From CAZWBR01 sp964404205 (GTDB taxonomy: Bacteria; Bacteroidota; Bacteroidia; Bacteroidales; Prolixibacteraceae), in assembly GCA_964404205.1 (NCBI GenBank), contig CAYOJD010000016.1, positions 1-33,963 on the forward strand: a stretch of 33,963 bases of DNA, read 5' to 3'. Positions 16,228-25,191 of this stretch are shown in pieces. The position numbers and the translations under genes were made by a program. Position 1 is the first letter of the stretch. Every line of letters starts with the position of its first letter. The notes under the pieces are model-generated. The model made no database searches. It saw only the letters and a program-made list of their open reading frames with translations, and was not told the DNA's origin.

Positions 16228-17502
16228 ATGTTAAGTTTAAAGTTTATACAGGAAAACCCGCAATGGGTAATCGAGCGACTGTCTGTCAAACAGTTCGATG
16301 CAAAAGAAATTGTCAGTCAGGTGCTTGAATTGTACAAACGCCGCAACGAAATTCAGCTCGAAACAGACGCACTGAAAGCCGAGATGAACCAGCTCTCGAA
16401 AGCCATCGGTCAACTGTATAAAGATGGCAAAACGGGTGAAGCCGATCAAGCCAAAGCCAAAACCGCCGAGTTGAAAGATGCCATTAAAAACAACGACAAC
16501 GAATTTGAAAATATCGATAGCCAGTTGTTGGCGCTACAGGTACAATTGCCCAATATTCCATCACAACTTGTTCCGGTAGGCCGCTCTGCCGAAGACAATG
16601 AAATCGTGGCTCAGGGAGGCGAAAAACCTCAGCTTCATGCTGAAGCCAAACCCCACTGGGATTTAGCAGCACAATATGAGCTGATTGACTTCGAACTTGG
16701 GGTAAAAATAACCGGTGCCGGATTTCCGGTATATAAAGGATATGGTGCCCGTATCCAACGCGCCTTAATCAATTTTTTTCTCGATCAGGCACGCGAAAAC
16801 GGCTACCTCGAAGTACAGCCACCGTATGTGGTTAACGAAGCCTCAGGGTTTGGGACAGGACAACTTCCCGACAAGGAGGGGCAAATGTATCACTGCGGGC
16901 TCGACAATCTCTATTTGATCCCAACAGCCGAAGTTCCGGTAACCAATATCTTCCGTGATGTCATTGTTGAAGGGAAAGCGCTTCCCATTAAAACCACGGC
17001 TTATTCGGCTTGTTTCCGTCGCGAAGCCGGATCATATGGTAAAGATGTCCGCGGGTTGAACCGTTTGCACCAATTCGATAAAGTAGAAATAGTGCAAATC
17101 GCCCATCCTGACAAATCATACGAGTCGCTCGATCAGATGGTGGCATATGTCAAATCACTGGTCGAGAAGTTAGGATTGCCTTACCGCATCCTTCGTCTTT
17201 GCGGTGGCGATATGAGCTTTACCTCTGCCCTCACCTACGACTTCGAAGTGTGGTCGGCTGCACAGGAACGCTGGCTGGAAGTCTCTTCGGTTTCCAATTT
17301 CGAATCGTTTCAGGCCAATCGCTTGAAACTTCGTTTCCGCGACGAAAACCGTAAAACACAGATAGCCCATACGTTGAACGGAAGTGCACTGGCACTGCCC
17401 CGAATCGTTGCGGCCATCTACGAAAACTATCAGACCCCAGAAGGCATCCGCGTTCCCGACGTGCTGGTTCCTTATATGGGCGGCTGCACCATCATTAAAT
17501 AA
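16228..17502 (+). CDS. serS: serine--tRNA ligase
   Basis: A class II synthetase that charges tRNA-Ser. The 424-residue protein has the N-terminal coiled-coil tRNA arm (about 30-105, EIQLETDALKAEMNQLSKAIG), then the catalytic core with motif 1, motif 2 (FRREAGSYGKDVRGLNRLHQFDKVEIVQ), and motif 3 (LNGSALALPRIVAAIYENYQ). The C-terminus IRVPDVLVPYMGG is typical. The length is normal. It has its own promoter and a hairpin downstream. Confidence 0.97.
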   Translation: MLSLKFIQENPQWVIERLSVKQFDAKEIVSQVLELYKRRNEIQLETDALKAEMNQLSKAIGQLYKDGKTGEADQAKAKTAELKDAIKNNDNEFENIDSQLLALQVQLPNIPSQLVPVGRSAEDNEIVAQGGEKPQLHAEAKPHWDLAAQYELIDFELGVKITGAGFPVYKGYGARIQRALINFFLDQARENGYLEVQPPYVVNEASGFGTGQLPDKEGQMYHCGLDNLYLIPTAEVPVTNIFRDVIVEGKALPIKTTAYSACFRREAGSYGKDVRGLNRLHQFDKVEIVQIAHPDKSYESLDQMVAYVKSLVEKLGLPYRILRLCGGDMSFTSALTYDFEVWSAAQERWLEVSSVSNFESFQANRLKLRFRDENRKTQIAHTLNGSALALPRIVAAIYENYQTPEGIRVPDVLVPYMGGCTIIK

Positions 17503-17520
17503 TCGTTTTATCGACAAAAT

Positions 17521-17556
17521 AAAGACCGGTTTTCTTCCTCTGAAAAACCGGTCTTT
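17521..17556 (+). terminator. Hairpin terminator after serS
   Basis: A 13-bp perfect stem, AAAGACCGGTTTT (17521-17533) and AAAACCGGTCTTT (17544-17556), loop 10 nt. The T-tract is short, so termination strength is uncertain. Confidence 0.65.
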
Positions 17557-17604
17557 CCATATCCATCTTACTCAATTCTCATTCCCAAAAACAAATCTTC
17601 GAAA

Positions 17605-18714
17605 ATGAAAAAAATAAAATTCCAGTTTATCGGACTACTGTTTCTACTCTCCATTGTATACAGTTGCGCAGAAATCAAACCGCTCGAATACCCTGCATCC
17701 GATCCGCTTTTCAACTTTTCGGGGCGTATCGATAAAGTTACCAAAGGAGAAACCATACTCATCGGCTCGGCATCATCGGCAACCATGACCTTTGCCGGCG
17801 ACAGCTGCACAATTTTGTTGAAAAACAATACTCCAAACGGGTTGTACAATTTCTATTCGCTCGAACTTGATGGCGAATACATTGGCCGCTTCAAAATTGA
17901 AGGAGATACGCTGGTTGCGAAAAAAATTGAGATTCCGGGTGGGAAAGCCTCGCACCGCCTGTCCGTATACAAATCGACCGAAGCATCGAACGGAAATATT
18001 GTTTTTGCAGGATTGCGATGTATCAAGCTATTGCCCACAACCGGAATTCCAGCTAAAAAGATTGAATTTATCGGCAACTCTATCACGTGTGGCATGGGTG
18101 CCGACACCAAAGAAATTCCCTGTGGTACCGCACAATGGTACGACCAACACAATGCCTACCTGGCTTACGGCCCACGGGTTGCCCGCCAGCTTAACCTGCA
18201 ATATATGCTTAGCTCAGTATCGGGTATTGGCATCTACCGCAACTGGAATTCCGATGGACCTGCCATGCCGCAGGTTTACGAAAACAGGTATCTTGATACC
18301 GACTCGACCCGTCGCTGGGATTTTACCGGCTTTGTACCTGACATTGTCAGCATCGCTTTGGGCACCAACGACTTTTCGGATGGCGATGGCACCAGGGAAC
18401 GTAAACCATTCGACCCCGAAACCTACGTCAACACTTATATCGCTTTTGTCGAAAAAATCTATTCTCACTACCCCAATACACAGATTGCGCTACTGACCAG
18501 CCCCATGGTTAGCGGCGAAAAGGAAATGATTTTCTTCGACTGTCTCAACAAAGTCAAAACCCATTTCGACGAGATTGGTGGACATAAATCAATTGCTATT
18601 TATCGTTTTCAGGGAATCGAGCCACACGGTTGCAGTTATCATCCTGACATTGACGACCATGCAAAAATGGCCGAAGCAGTTATCCCATTTTTCCAGCAGC
18701 TGCTGAACCAATAA
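17605..18714 (+). CDS. SGNH-hydrolase lipoprotein, carbohydrate esterase family 2-like
   Basis: A 369-residue lipoprotein: signal peptide with lipobox SIVYSC, Cys21. Residues about 35-145 form a beta-sandwich like the N-terminal domain of CE2 acetyl esterases. Residues about 150-369 are an SGNH hydrolase with the nucleophile block FIGNSITCG (S159), GTND (253-256), and the catalytic H346 in SYHPDIDDH. CE2 enzymes remove acetyl groups from plant and other polysaccharides; the substrate here cannot be read. It faces the peroxiredoxin gene across a shared bidirectional terminator. No transporter or SusC/SusD pair is nearby. Confidence 0.86.
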   Translation: MKKIKFQFIGLLFLLSIVYSCAEIKPLEYPASDPLFNFSGRIDKVTKGETILIGSASSATMTFAGDSCTILLKNNTPNGLYNFYSLELDGEYIGRFKIEGDTLVAKKIEIPGGKASHRLSVYKSTEASNGNIVFAGLRCIKLLPTTGIPAKKIEFIGNSITCGMGADTKEIPCGTAQWYDQHNAYLAYGPRVARQLNLQYMLSSVSGIGIYRNWNSDGPAMPQVYENRYLDTDSTRRWDFTGFVPDIVSIALGTNDFSDGDGTRERKPFDPETYVNTYIAFVEKIYSHYPNTQIALLTSPMVSGEKEMIFFDCLNKVKTHFDEIGGHKSIAIYRFQGIEPHGCSYHPDIDDHAKMAEAVIPFFQQLLNQ

Positions 18715-18737
18715 AGAACATGCTTTATGTTATAAGA

Positions 18738-18768
18738 AAAAAAGCGGGCTGATGGCCCGCTTTTTGGC
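18738..18768. terminator. Bidirectional terminator between the esterase and peroxiredoxin genes
   Basis: AAAGCGGGC (18741-18749) and GCCCGCTTT (18755-18763) with loop TGATG. T-tracts follow on the plus strand and, through an A-run, on the minus strand, so it can end both convergent transcripts. Confidence 0.9.
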
Positions 18769-18799
18769 TATATATCGAATAGCCACCCAAATCAGTTGG

Positions 18800-19540
18800 C
18801 TACTTTGATTTCTTAAACCACATAAATGTTCCAATATTATAGTACATCTTTTCCAATTCAGGATTGTCAGCCAGCTCTTTCTGGGTATAAGGATAATGAG
18901 TTACCATCATATCGTCGCCGGGGCTCCAGTTTGCAGGTGTAGCCATTCCGATGTTTTCTTCCTGATCAGAAGTTTGAAGAGCGACCACCATCCTTTTGAT
19001 TTCATCCATATTGCGGCCGATTCTCATCGGATAGAAATAAACGGCCCGAACCTTATTTTTTCCATCAATAACAAATACCCCGCGAACATCTTCGGTTGTG
19101 CTGACAGGCGAATGCAACATCCCGTATTTTTTTGAAATTTCGAAGTTATGGTCGTCAATAAGGGCATATTTGATTTCAGTGGGCGAATTACCTTTATATG
19201 CAATTTCTTCCAACGCAGCTTTCCATAGTTTATGTCGTTCGAGATTATCAGTCGAGATAATGGCCAGTTTCACACCTAATGCTGAAAAATCTTGTTGCAT
19301 TTGGGCCAGTTCCAGTAACTCGGTCGAACATACCGGGGTAAAATCGCGGGGATGGCTCAGCAGGATCTTCCAGTTGCGCCCATAATCTGAAGGGAAAGAT
19401 AGTTCTCCATTCGTTGTTTGCGCCGTGAAGGCAGGAGCGTCAGTTCCGATTAACGGAATTCTCACATCGTCGCTCTTTTGGGCCCGAACTGAGGTCAGGC
19501 TAAGAAGCAACAGAGCAAAAAGGAAAAATCTTTTCTTCAT
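18800..19540 (-). CDS. exported 1-Cys peroxiredoxin (Prx6/AhpC-TSA family)
   Basis: Reduces peroxides using a peroxidatic cysteine. From the ATG at 19540 it is 246 residues with a signal peptide (MKKRFFLFALLLLSLTSVRA). The mature part has HPRDFTPVCSTE with the only cysteine of the whole protein, C71, so it is a 1-Cys enzyme and needs an external reductant. Conserved LFALIDD-like ALIDDHNFEIS and RAVYFYPMRIGRN segments match Prx6. The open frame runs to 19573, but ATG 19540 gives a clean signal peptide. No promoter consensus was seen upstream. Confidence 0.92.
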   Translation of the reverse strand: MKKRFFLFALLLLSLTSVRAQKSDDVRIPLIGTDAPAFTAQTTNGELSFPSDYGRNWKILLSHPRDFTPVCSTELLELAQMQQDFSALGVKLAIISTDNLERHKLWKAALEEIAYKGNSPTEIKYALIDDHNFEISKKYGMLHSPVSTTEDVRGVFVIDGKNKVRAVYFYPMRIGRNMDEIKRMVVALQTSDQEENIGMATPANWSPGDDMMVTHYPYTQKELADNPELEKMYYNIGTFMWFKKSK

Positions 19541-20042
19541 GTCTATTTTTATTAAGATTGAATAAAATATCAAATTAAAGCTACAACTTTATTTAGACCA
19601 AGTCAATATAACACAACATCCGAAATGCTAAAAAATATTAAATACGCTACTAATTTGACTGTCAATAGATTAAATCAAACCAAAAGTTCGTTGAAGAGCC
19701 AATGACGAAGGGTAAATTATCGGTCAACAAACAGTATAACTATCATTCTAAGTAGTCTTTTATGGCTATTCATCATTAAAACTTCAAAACGAATATTTGA
19801 TCAGGTTGTAGCTAATTATCATTCATTGATAAACTTAATCAAATCGAAAGATAAATATGGTTATTAGAACCACGATATACAAAAACCCTTCGTCGAACGA
19901 ACTGAGTTAACAATCTGATATCAGATGTTTAATAAATGGAGTGTTTTGCAATTTATAGCAAAACATGAACAATAATATAAATAGTCCGGCATAAGAATGC
20001 CAATTTCACAACCGAGACTCGATGATTTTGGTTCTTTTTCAT
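19541..20042. other. Long AT-rich gene-free stretch with an inverted repeat
   Basis: About 500 bases with no convincing reading frame on either strand. It lies upstream of the peroxiredoxin gene (minus) and downstream of the rnf terminator. The only clear structure is TTATCA-TTCAT-TGATAA at 19816-19832, a 6-bp inverted repeat with 5-nt spacer, similar in form to a dyad operator. No exact CAAAnnTA promoter box was found for the minus-strand gene. Confidence 0.6.
19816..19832. promoter_or_regulatory. Dyad-symmetric possible operator
   Basis: TTATCA (19816-19821) and TGATAA (19827-19832) are perfect inverted repeats about a 5-nt centre. The 17-bp dyad is about 275 bp upstream of the peroxiredoxin start, so a direct link to it is only a possibility. 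Confidence 0.25.
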
Positions 20043-20070
20043 AAAAAAAGCGGGAAAAACCCGCTTTTTT
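20043..20070 (-). terminator. Terminator of the rnf operon
   Basis: AAAAAAGCGGG (20044-20054) and CCCGCTTTTTT (20060-20070) with loop AAAAA. On the minus strand a GC-rich stem runs into a T-tract just past the rnfA stop. Confidence 0.92.
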
Positions 20071-20088
20071 ACTATTTCGATTGAGAGT

Positions 20089-20661
20089 TTAAACCATTCC
20101 CGAAAATCCCATAAAGGCCATTGCCAGAATTCCGGCAGTAATCAACGCAATTGGCGTACCTTTCAATCCTTTGGGAATATTCATCAACTCGAGTTGCTCA
20201 CGTATTCCGGCAAAGATAACCAGCGCCAACCCAAAGCCAATAGCTGTAGAGATGGCAAATACCACACCTTCCATCAGGTTAAATTCTTTGGTAATGGTTA
20301 GAATGGCCACCCCAAGAATGGTACAATTGGTCGTAATCAGCGGCAGGAAAACGCCCAGCGCCTGATACAAAGCAGGACTAACCTTTTTCAGGATAATCTC
20401 GACCAACTGCACTAAAGCAGCAATCACCAAAATAAAAGAGATAGTTTGCAGATAACCGATACTCAGCGGATTAAGAATAAAGTGCTGAATCAGGTAAGTT
20501 ACAATGGTCGAGAGTGTCATTACAAAAGCCACTGCGCCGGCCATACCAACGGCAGTAGAGCTGTTTTTCGAAACACCCAGAAAAGGACAAATCCCGAGGA
20601 ACTGGGCCAACACGATATTGTTGACCAGAATTGCCGATATAATGATGATAACGTATTCCAT
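20089..20661 (-). CDS. rnfA: Rnf complex subunit A
   Basis: An integral membrane subunit of the ion-translocating ferredoxin:NAD+ oxidoreductase. The 190-residue, six-helix protein begins MEYVIIIISAILVNNIVLAQFLGICPFLGVSK, including the Cys of the membrane-embedded Fe-S site shared with RnfE. A second matching half, with TTNCTILGVA, gives the typical inverted repeat. Last gene of the operon, 5 nt after rnfE. Confidence 0.96.
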   Translation of the reverse strand: MEYVIIIISAILVNNIVLAQFLGICPFLGVSKNSSTAVGMAGAVAFVMTLSTIVTYLIQHFILNPLSIGYLQTISFILVIAALVQLVEIILKKVSPALYQALGVFLPLITTNCTILGVAILTITKEFNLMEGVVFAISTAIGFGLALVIFAGIREQLELMNIPKGLKGTPIALITAGILAMAFMGFSGMV

Positions 20662-20666
20662 AATTA

Positions 20667-21251
20667 TCAGGCTTTTTTGATTTTATTGACAATTGCAATC
20701 AGATATCCCAACACGATAAATGCACCTGGGGCCAGGACGAAGATAAGGCTGCCATAGTTTTCGCTATAAACAGCCAATCCAAATATTTTTCCGGTACCAA
20801 GAAACTCACGGACACTGCCCAGAATAGTCAGCGCAAGGGTGAATCCAAGCCCCATTCCCAAGCCGTCGAGAGATGCTGCAAAAACACCGTTCTTCGAGGC
20901 AAAGGCTTCGGCACGGCCCAATACAATACAGTTCACCACAATCAACGGGATAAATAGCCCAAGACTGGCATACAATCCGGGCATATAGGCCTGCATGCTT
21001 AACTGAACGATGGTTACAAAAGTGGCAATAATAACCACATAGCTCGGAATTCGTACCTTATCGGGAATAAATCCGGCCACCAGCGAAACCATTACGTTCG
21101 ACATTAGCAATACGAAAGTAGTGGCAAGCCCCATCCCTATCCCGTTAATGGCGGATGAGGTTACACCCAATGTTGGACACATTCCCAGCAATAGGGTAAA
21201 AACAGGGTTTTCTTTCATTAACCCGTTCAAAAATGTTTTGAGTTGGCTCAT
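20667..21251 (-). CDS. rnfE: Rnf complex subunit E
   Basis: A membrane subunit homologous to RnfA. The 194-residue protein has the matching Cys-containing segments LLGMCPTLGVTSSA and VVNCIVLGRAEAFASKNG. It forms a 4-nt ATGA overlap with the rnfG stop, which points to coupled translation. Together with RnfA it is expected to hold a symmetric [2Fe-2S] centre inside the membrane. Confidence 0.96.
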   Translation of the reverse strand: MSQLKTFLNGLMKENPVFTLLLGMCPTLGVTSSAINGIGMGLATTFVLLMSNVMVSLVAGFIPDKVRIPSYVVIIATFVTIVQLSMQAYMPGLYASLGLFIPLIVVNCIVLGRAEAFASKNGVFAASLDGLGMGLGFTLALTILGSVREFLGTGKIFGLAVYSENYGSLIFVLAPGAFIVLGYLIAIVNKIKKA

Positions 21252-21922
21252 AAATTTCCTCCTTCCTTTATCTGGGTCGTATCGGCAGGTGCTTCTACGG
21301 TCATGGGTTCATCGCTTTTTTGTGTAGCACCGCTCATTGCGTCGGGTTGTCCTTTCCAGGTTGTATAGGCCCTGCGTACCGATTCGAGAAATGCCCGCGA
21401 CGATATGGTTGCAGCGGTGATGGCATCGAATGAGCCACCATCTTTTTTTACCGTGAAATTATCGGTTCCCGGATTCTTCCCGATTACATATTGTCCAGGC
21501 TTCTCTTTCTCCGAAAACCATGCCTCCATTTTTGAACCCAATCCTGGTGTTTCTTTGTGCTCTAGCACTTTGAAACCGGTGATTGTTCCCTCTTTGTCGA
21601 ACCCCACCATCACGGTGAACAGTCCTGAAAATCCTTTCTTGGTATAACTCTTTACCGCAGTGGCCACCCACTGACTATCGGCACTAAAAGCCGGGAAAAG
21701 TTCAATACTGTCAGCATCTCCCTCGGGCAGACGCTTATAACTGTCGCCCAAATAATTAAATTCGGGCAAAATAGCGGCAATAGCCTTGTTTTGTATATCG
21801 GCGTTGGCCTTTTCGATAGCCGATTCGGTCAATTCATTGACCAAACCAAGTGCCGCTGAGGCCACAAATGTAACCGCCAGCAAGACAACCACCATATTTT
21901 TAAAATTCGATTCGCGTGCCAT
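21248..21922 (-). CDS. rnfG: Rnf complex subunit G (FMN-binding)
   Basis: A membrane-anchored periplasmic subunit (TM about 9-28) with an FMN-binding domain, including EHKETPGLGSKMEAWF (121-136). The standard covalent FMN site reads DAITAATISS (T172), with Ala in place of the usual Gly of S/T-GAT. A second motif DAMSGATQKS (194-203, T200), a canonical-looking flavinylation sequence, lies in the C-terminal tail. 224 residues. It overlaps rnfD by 1 nt and rnfE by 4 nt. Confidence 0.95.
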   Translation of the reverse strand: MARESNFKNMVVVLLAVTFVASAALGLVNELTESAIEKANADIQNKAIAAILPEFNYLGDSYKRLPEGDADSIELFPAFSADSQWVATAVKSYTKKGFSGLFTVMVGFDKEGTITGFKVLEHKETPGLGSKMEAWFSEKEKPGQYVIGKNPGTDNFTVKKDGGSFDAITAATISSRAFLESVRRAYTTWKGQPDAMSGATQKSDEPMTVEAPADTTQIKEGGNL

Positions 21923-22902
21923 CAGTTTATCCCTCCAAATCGTTTAGGTTTAATTCTGGCGTTGATGAGTGGGGTAAAAGCATTCATAATCAAAATCGCA
22001 AATGAAATACCCTCGGGGTAGGCCCCGAAATTTCGGATACAAACAGTTAAAACACCAATTCCCACCCCAAAAATAAGTTGACCTCTAACGGTCATCGGCG
22101 AAGTAACCATGTCGGTTGCCATGAAAATTGCCCCCAACATTGCCCCGCCGGTAATCAGATGAAACATGGGGTCGATGAACCGGTCGGGGGCAACCATCCA
22201 GAGTATAGCCTGAAGCAATGCCATCGAACCAAGTACCGAAACCGGAATGTGCCAGGTAATGATTTTCTTCCAAAGCATATATGCACCTCCAAGCAAGAGC
22301 GCAACGGCCGAAATCTCGCCCAAAGAACCGCTCATGTTGCCCCAGAACATATCGATATAGCCAGGCATATCTTTGGTTACCTCGGCCAGCGAACGACCGC
22401 TTTTCAATCCCTCTTTCAGCAATCCAAGCGGCGTTGCACCGGTAAACCCGTCGACTGCCGTAATATTGGGCGTCCAGGTTGTCATTTGTACAGGGAAAGA
22501 TATCAGCAGGAAAACACGGCCCACCAAAGCCGGGTTAAAAGGGTTTTGGCCTAAGCCTCCAAAAGATAATTTTCCAATACCAACAGCCACCAGCGAACCC
22601 ATGATGATAAGCCAAACCGGCAACCCGACAGGGACATTAAAGGCCAGCAATATACCGGTAATAATGGCCGAACCGTCTTTGATGGTTGGTTCAACCTTTA
22701 GAATATATTTCTGAATCAAAAATTCAAAAAGGATACAGGAGGCCACAGCAATCAATGTCACTTTCAGGGCATTAAAGCCAAAGAAAATCGTCGACATGAT
22801 TAACGCCGGTAGCAGGGCTATAATAACCCCGTACATTATCTTCTGGATCGACTCATCCCCTTTAACGTGAGGGGAAGGTGCGATTGTTAATAATTTACTC
22901 AT
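21922..22902 (-). CDS. rnfD: Rnf complex subunit D
   Basis: A 326-residue polytopic membrane subunit carrying covalent FMN. The flavinylation motif DGFTGATPLG places FMN on T157. The segment FGGLGQNPFNPALVGRVFLL is diagnostic. It starts 35 nt after rnfC and shares its last base with the rnfG start. Function is known from the family: ion pumping coupled to electron transfer between ferredoxin and NAD+. Confidence 0.96.
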   Translation of the reverse strand: MSKLLTIAPSPHVKGDESIQKIMYGVIIALLPALIMSTIFFGFNALKVTLIAVASCILFEFLIQKYILKVEPTIKDGSAIITGILLAFNVPVGLPVWLIIMGSLVAVGIGKLSFGGLGQNPFNPALVGRVFLLISFPVQMTTWTPNITAVDGFTGATPLGLLKEGLKSGRSLAEVTKDMPGYIDMFWGNMSGSLGEISAVALLLGGAYMLWKKIITWHIPVSVLGSMALLQAILWMVAPDRFIDPMFHLITGGAMLGAIFMATDMVTSPMTVRGQLIFGVGIGVLTVCIRNFGAYPEGISFAILIMNAFTPLINARIKPKRFGGIN

Positions 22903-22937
22903 CAGCGATTCAATTACTTTTACAGATTTATACTGGG

Positions 22938-24278
22938 TTAGTTAGCACTTTTTCGCGAGCGGATAAGTTTACCCACAGTGGTTTTACCAAGTCTGATATG
23001 GTCGAGCAAAGGTCTCGACGACGGACAGGTAAACGAGCAGGAGCCGCACTCGATGCAATCCATCACTTTATTTTCCTCTGAATGTTCCCACATCCGTTTT
23101 TCTGAAAGGGTCATCAACAGATAGGGTTCAAGGCCCATCGGGCAAACAGTGACACATTTGGCACAACGAATGCAAGGTTTGACAGGCAAACGGCTCGATT
23201 CGTTTCCGGGAATCAGCAAAACACCTGAAGTTCCTTTGGTTACGGCTACATCGAGCGTGGTAATTGAACGCCCCATCATTGGGCCACCGCTTACGATTTT
23301 ACCCGTGGTTTCAGGTAAACCACCGGCAGCATCAACCAACTGTTGAACAGCTGTTCCGATACGCACCATAAAGTTCGATGGTTTAGCCAACTCTTTCCCG
23401 GTAACGGTTACCACTCTTTCAATCAACGGCTTATTTTTCATCACCGCTTCGTAAACGGCGTAAGCCGTACCAACGTTGTTCACCACGGCACCAACCGCAA
23501 TGGGAAGCGCCCCCGATGGGACTTCACGTCCGGTAACAGCTTTAATCAACTGCTTTTCACCCCCCTGAGGATACTTTACCTTCAACGGGCAAACCGATAT
23601 TCCGCTGTATTTGGCCGAGAGGTTGGTCAAATGGGCAATCGCATCTTTTTTATTGTTTTCAATCCCAATAACGGCTTTGCTGACTCCGAGGGCCTTCATC
23701 AAAATGGTTGTCCCAACCAATATTTCCTCTCCTTTTTCGAGCATCAGACGATGGTCGGAGGTGAGGTATGGTTCGCATTCAACCCCATTGATAATCAAAA
23801 TCTCGGCTTTACTTCCAGGAGGAGGTGCCAGTTTAATGTGGGTGGGAAATGTTGCTCCTCCCAATCCCACAATACCCGCTTCCAGAATTTTAAGGTTTAT
23901 GGTCTTGGCATCGAACAAGCACTGGGTTACCAAAGCAGGAGAACGATCAATTGTTTCTTCCCATTCGTCGCCATCGACTTCAATAACCACAGAACTTTTT
24001 TTGTAGCCCGATGCATCCATCACTTCATCAATCTTCGACACTTTCCCCGAAACCGAAGAATGAATATTTGTCGAAACGAAGCCGCTGCTTTTGGCAATCA
24101 GCGTACCCACTTTAACCATATCGCCTTTGGCTACAACTACAGTCGCGGGTGCACCAATATGCTGCGAAACAGGGATTGTCACACTTTTGGGCAACGGTAA
24201 TACTTCTATTGATTTATCAGCCGAGAACTTATTCTCGGCTGGATGAACGCCACCCAGTTTGAATGTTTTTAGCATCAT
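22938..24278 (-). CDS. rnfC: Rnf complex subunit C
   Basis: The cytosolic NADH/FMN-binding subunit. 446 residues: an N-terminal barrel-sandwich region (FKLGGVHPAENK), an FMN/NAD-binding part with GIVGLGGATFPTHIKL and INGVECEPYLTSD, and two [4Fe-4S] motifs, CIRCAKCVTVCP and CIECGSCSFTCP, near the C-terminus. ATG 24275 is an alternative start one codon downstream. It follows rnfB after 40 nt. Confidence 0.96.
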   Translation of the reverse strand: MMLKTFKLGGVHPAENKFSADKSIEVLPLPKSVTIPVSQHIGAPATVVVAKGDMVKVGTLIAKSSGFVSTNIHSSVSGKVSKIDEVMDASGYKKSSVVIEVDGDEWEETIDRSPALVTQCLFDAKTINLKILEAGIVGLGGATFPTHIKLAPPPGSKAEILIINGVECEPYLTSDHRLMLEKGEEILVGTTILMKALGVSKAVIGIENNKKDAIAHLTNLSAKYSGISVCPLKVKYPQGGEKQLIKAVTGREVPSGALPIAVGAVVNNVGTAYAVYEAVMKNKPLIERVVTVTGKELAKPSNFMVRIGTAVQQLVDAAGGLPETTGKIVSGGPMMGRSITTLDVAVTKGTSGVLLIPGNESSRLPVKPCIRCAKCVTVCPMGLEPYLLMTLSEKRMWEHSEENKVMDCIECGSCSFTCPSSRPLLDHIRLGKTTVGKLIRSRKSAN

Positions 24279-24318
24279 TGGTTGATAATTATATATTACT
24301 CCAATCAGGTTTCAAAAT

Positions 24319-25191
24319 TTAAGCATCAACAGGTTTGACAGCCGGCTCACTCTCTTCGGCTTTGGCCTTCCTTGGCGGGAAATTGATTTCGGCAATCGCG
24401 TTGGTTGGACAAACAGTAACGCATTTGCGGCAAAGTTTACACTTATCCGAATCGATAAAAGCAAGATTATTGCTGATGGTAATTGCATCGTATGCACACT
24501 CTTTAAAGCATTTGCTACAACCGATACAAGCTACATCGCACGATTTTTTGGCAATGGCTCCCTTTTCCTGATTTCGGCAAGCCACATAAATCTTCCGGAA
24601 TTTTGGCATCTGCTTCCGCAATTCGATAAGCATTTTCGGGCAAGCTTCGACACAAGCACCACAGGCTACGCATTTTTCGTCATCCACTTCCGGAAGGCCG
24701 GTAACGGGGTTCATGTGTATAGCATCGAAATCGCAAACAACCGTACAGTCGCCAAAACCCAGACATCCGAACGAACAACCGGTTTCGCCTGAATAGAGCG
24801 ACGACGCAACCGCACAAGTGGCCACCCCATCGAAACGGTTGGTTTTAGGCCTGTGCTCGCAGGTGCCATTGCAACGCACCACCGCTGTCCTCGGTGCTTT
24901 TTGAACAGCTTCGAGACCAAGGATTCCTGCGACCGATTTCATCGTATCGTTGCCTCCAACCGGACAAAAAAGGTTGGATAAATCGCCGGTCGAAACACAT
25001 GCTTCGGCAAATGCACGGCAACCGGCATAACCGCAACCGCCACAGTTGGCCGATGGCAAGGCCGTTTCTACCTCGTCGATTCTTGGATCTTCGTATACCT
25101 TGAATTTTTGCGAAACATAATAAAGGATGATGGCGGAAATAATACCGATAGTACTGATTACAACAACGGTATAAATTAGCGTATCACTCAT
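24319..25191 (-). CDS. rnfB: Rnf complex subunit B (polyferredoxin)
   Basis: Takes electrons from ferredoxin. The 290-residue protein has an N-terminal TM (about 5-28), the 4Fe domain CGGCGYAGCRAFAEAC...FCPVGG, then several more cysteine groups, including CVACGACVEACP, CIGCSKCFKECA and CKLCRKCVTVCP. 26 cysteines are visible, so it should hold more clusters than the short proteobacterial form, as in other Bacteroidota. It overlaps the rseC stop by 4 nt (ATGA). Confidence 0.96.
   Translation of the reverse strand: MSDTLIYTVVVISTIGIISAIILYYVSQKFKVYEDPRIDEVETALPSANCGGCGYAGCRAFAEACVSTGDLSNLFCPVGGNDTMKSVAGILGLEAVQKAPRTAVVRCNGTCEHRPKTNRFDGVATCAVASSLYSGETGCSFGCLGFGDCTVVCDFDAIHMNPVTGLPEVDDEKCVACGACVEACPKMLIELRKQMPKFRKIYVACRNQEKGAIAKKSCDVACIGCSKCFKECAYDAITISNNLAFIDSDKCKLCRKCVTVCPTNAIAEINFPPRKAKAEESEPAVKPVDA

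Noticed and set aside
23343..24200. Long plus-strand ORF (285 codons) opposite rnfC
   Set aside because: It is the antisense shadow of a well-conserved gene; its translation has no recognisable domain.
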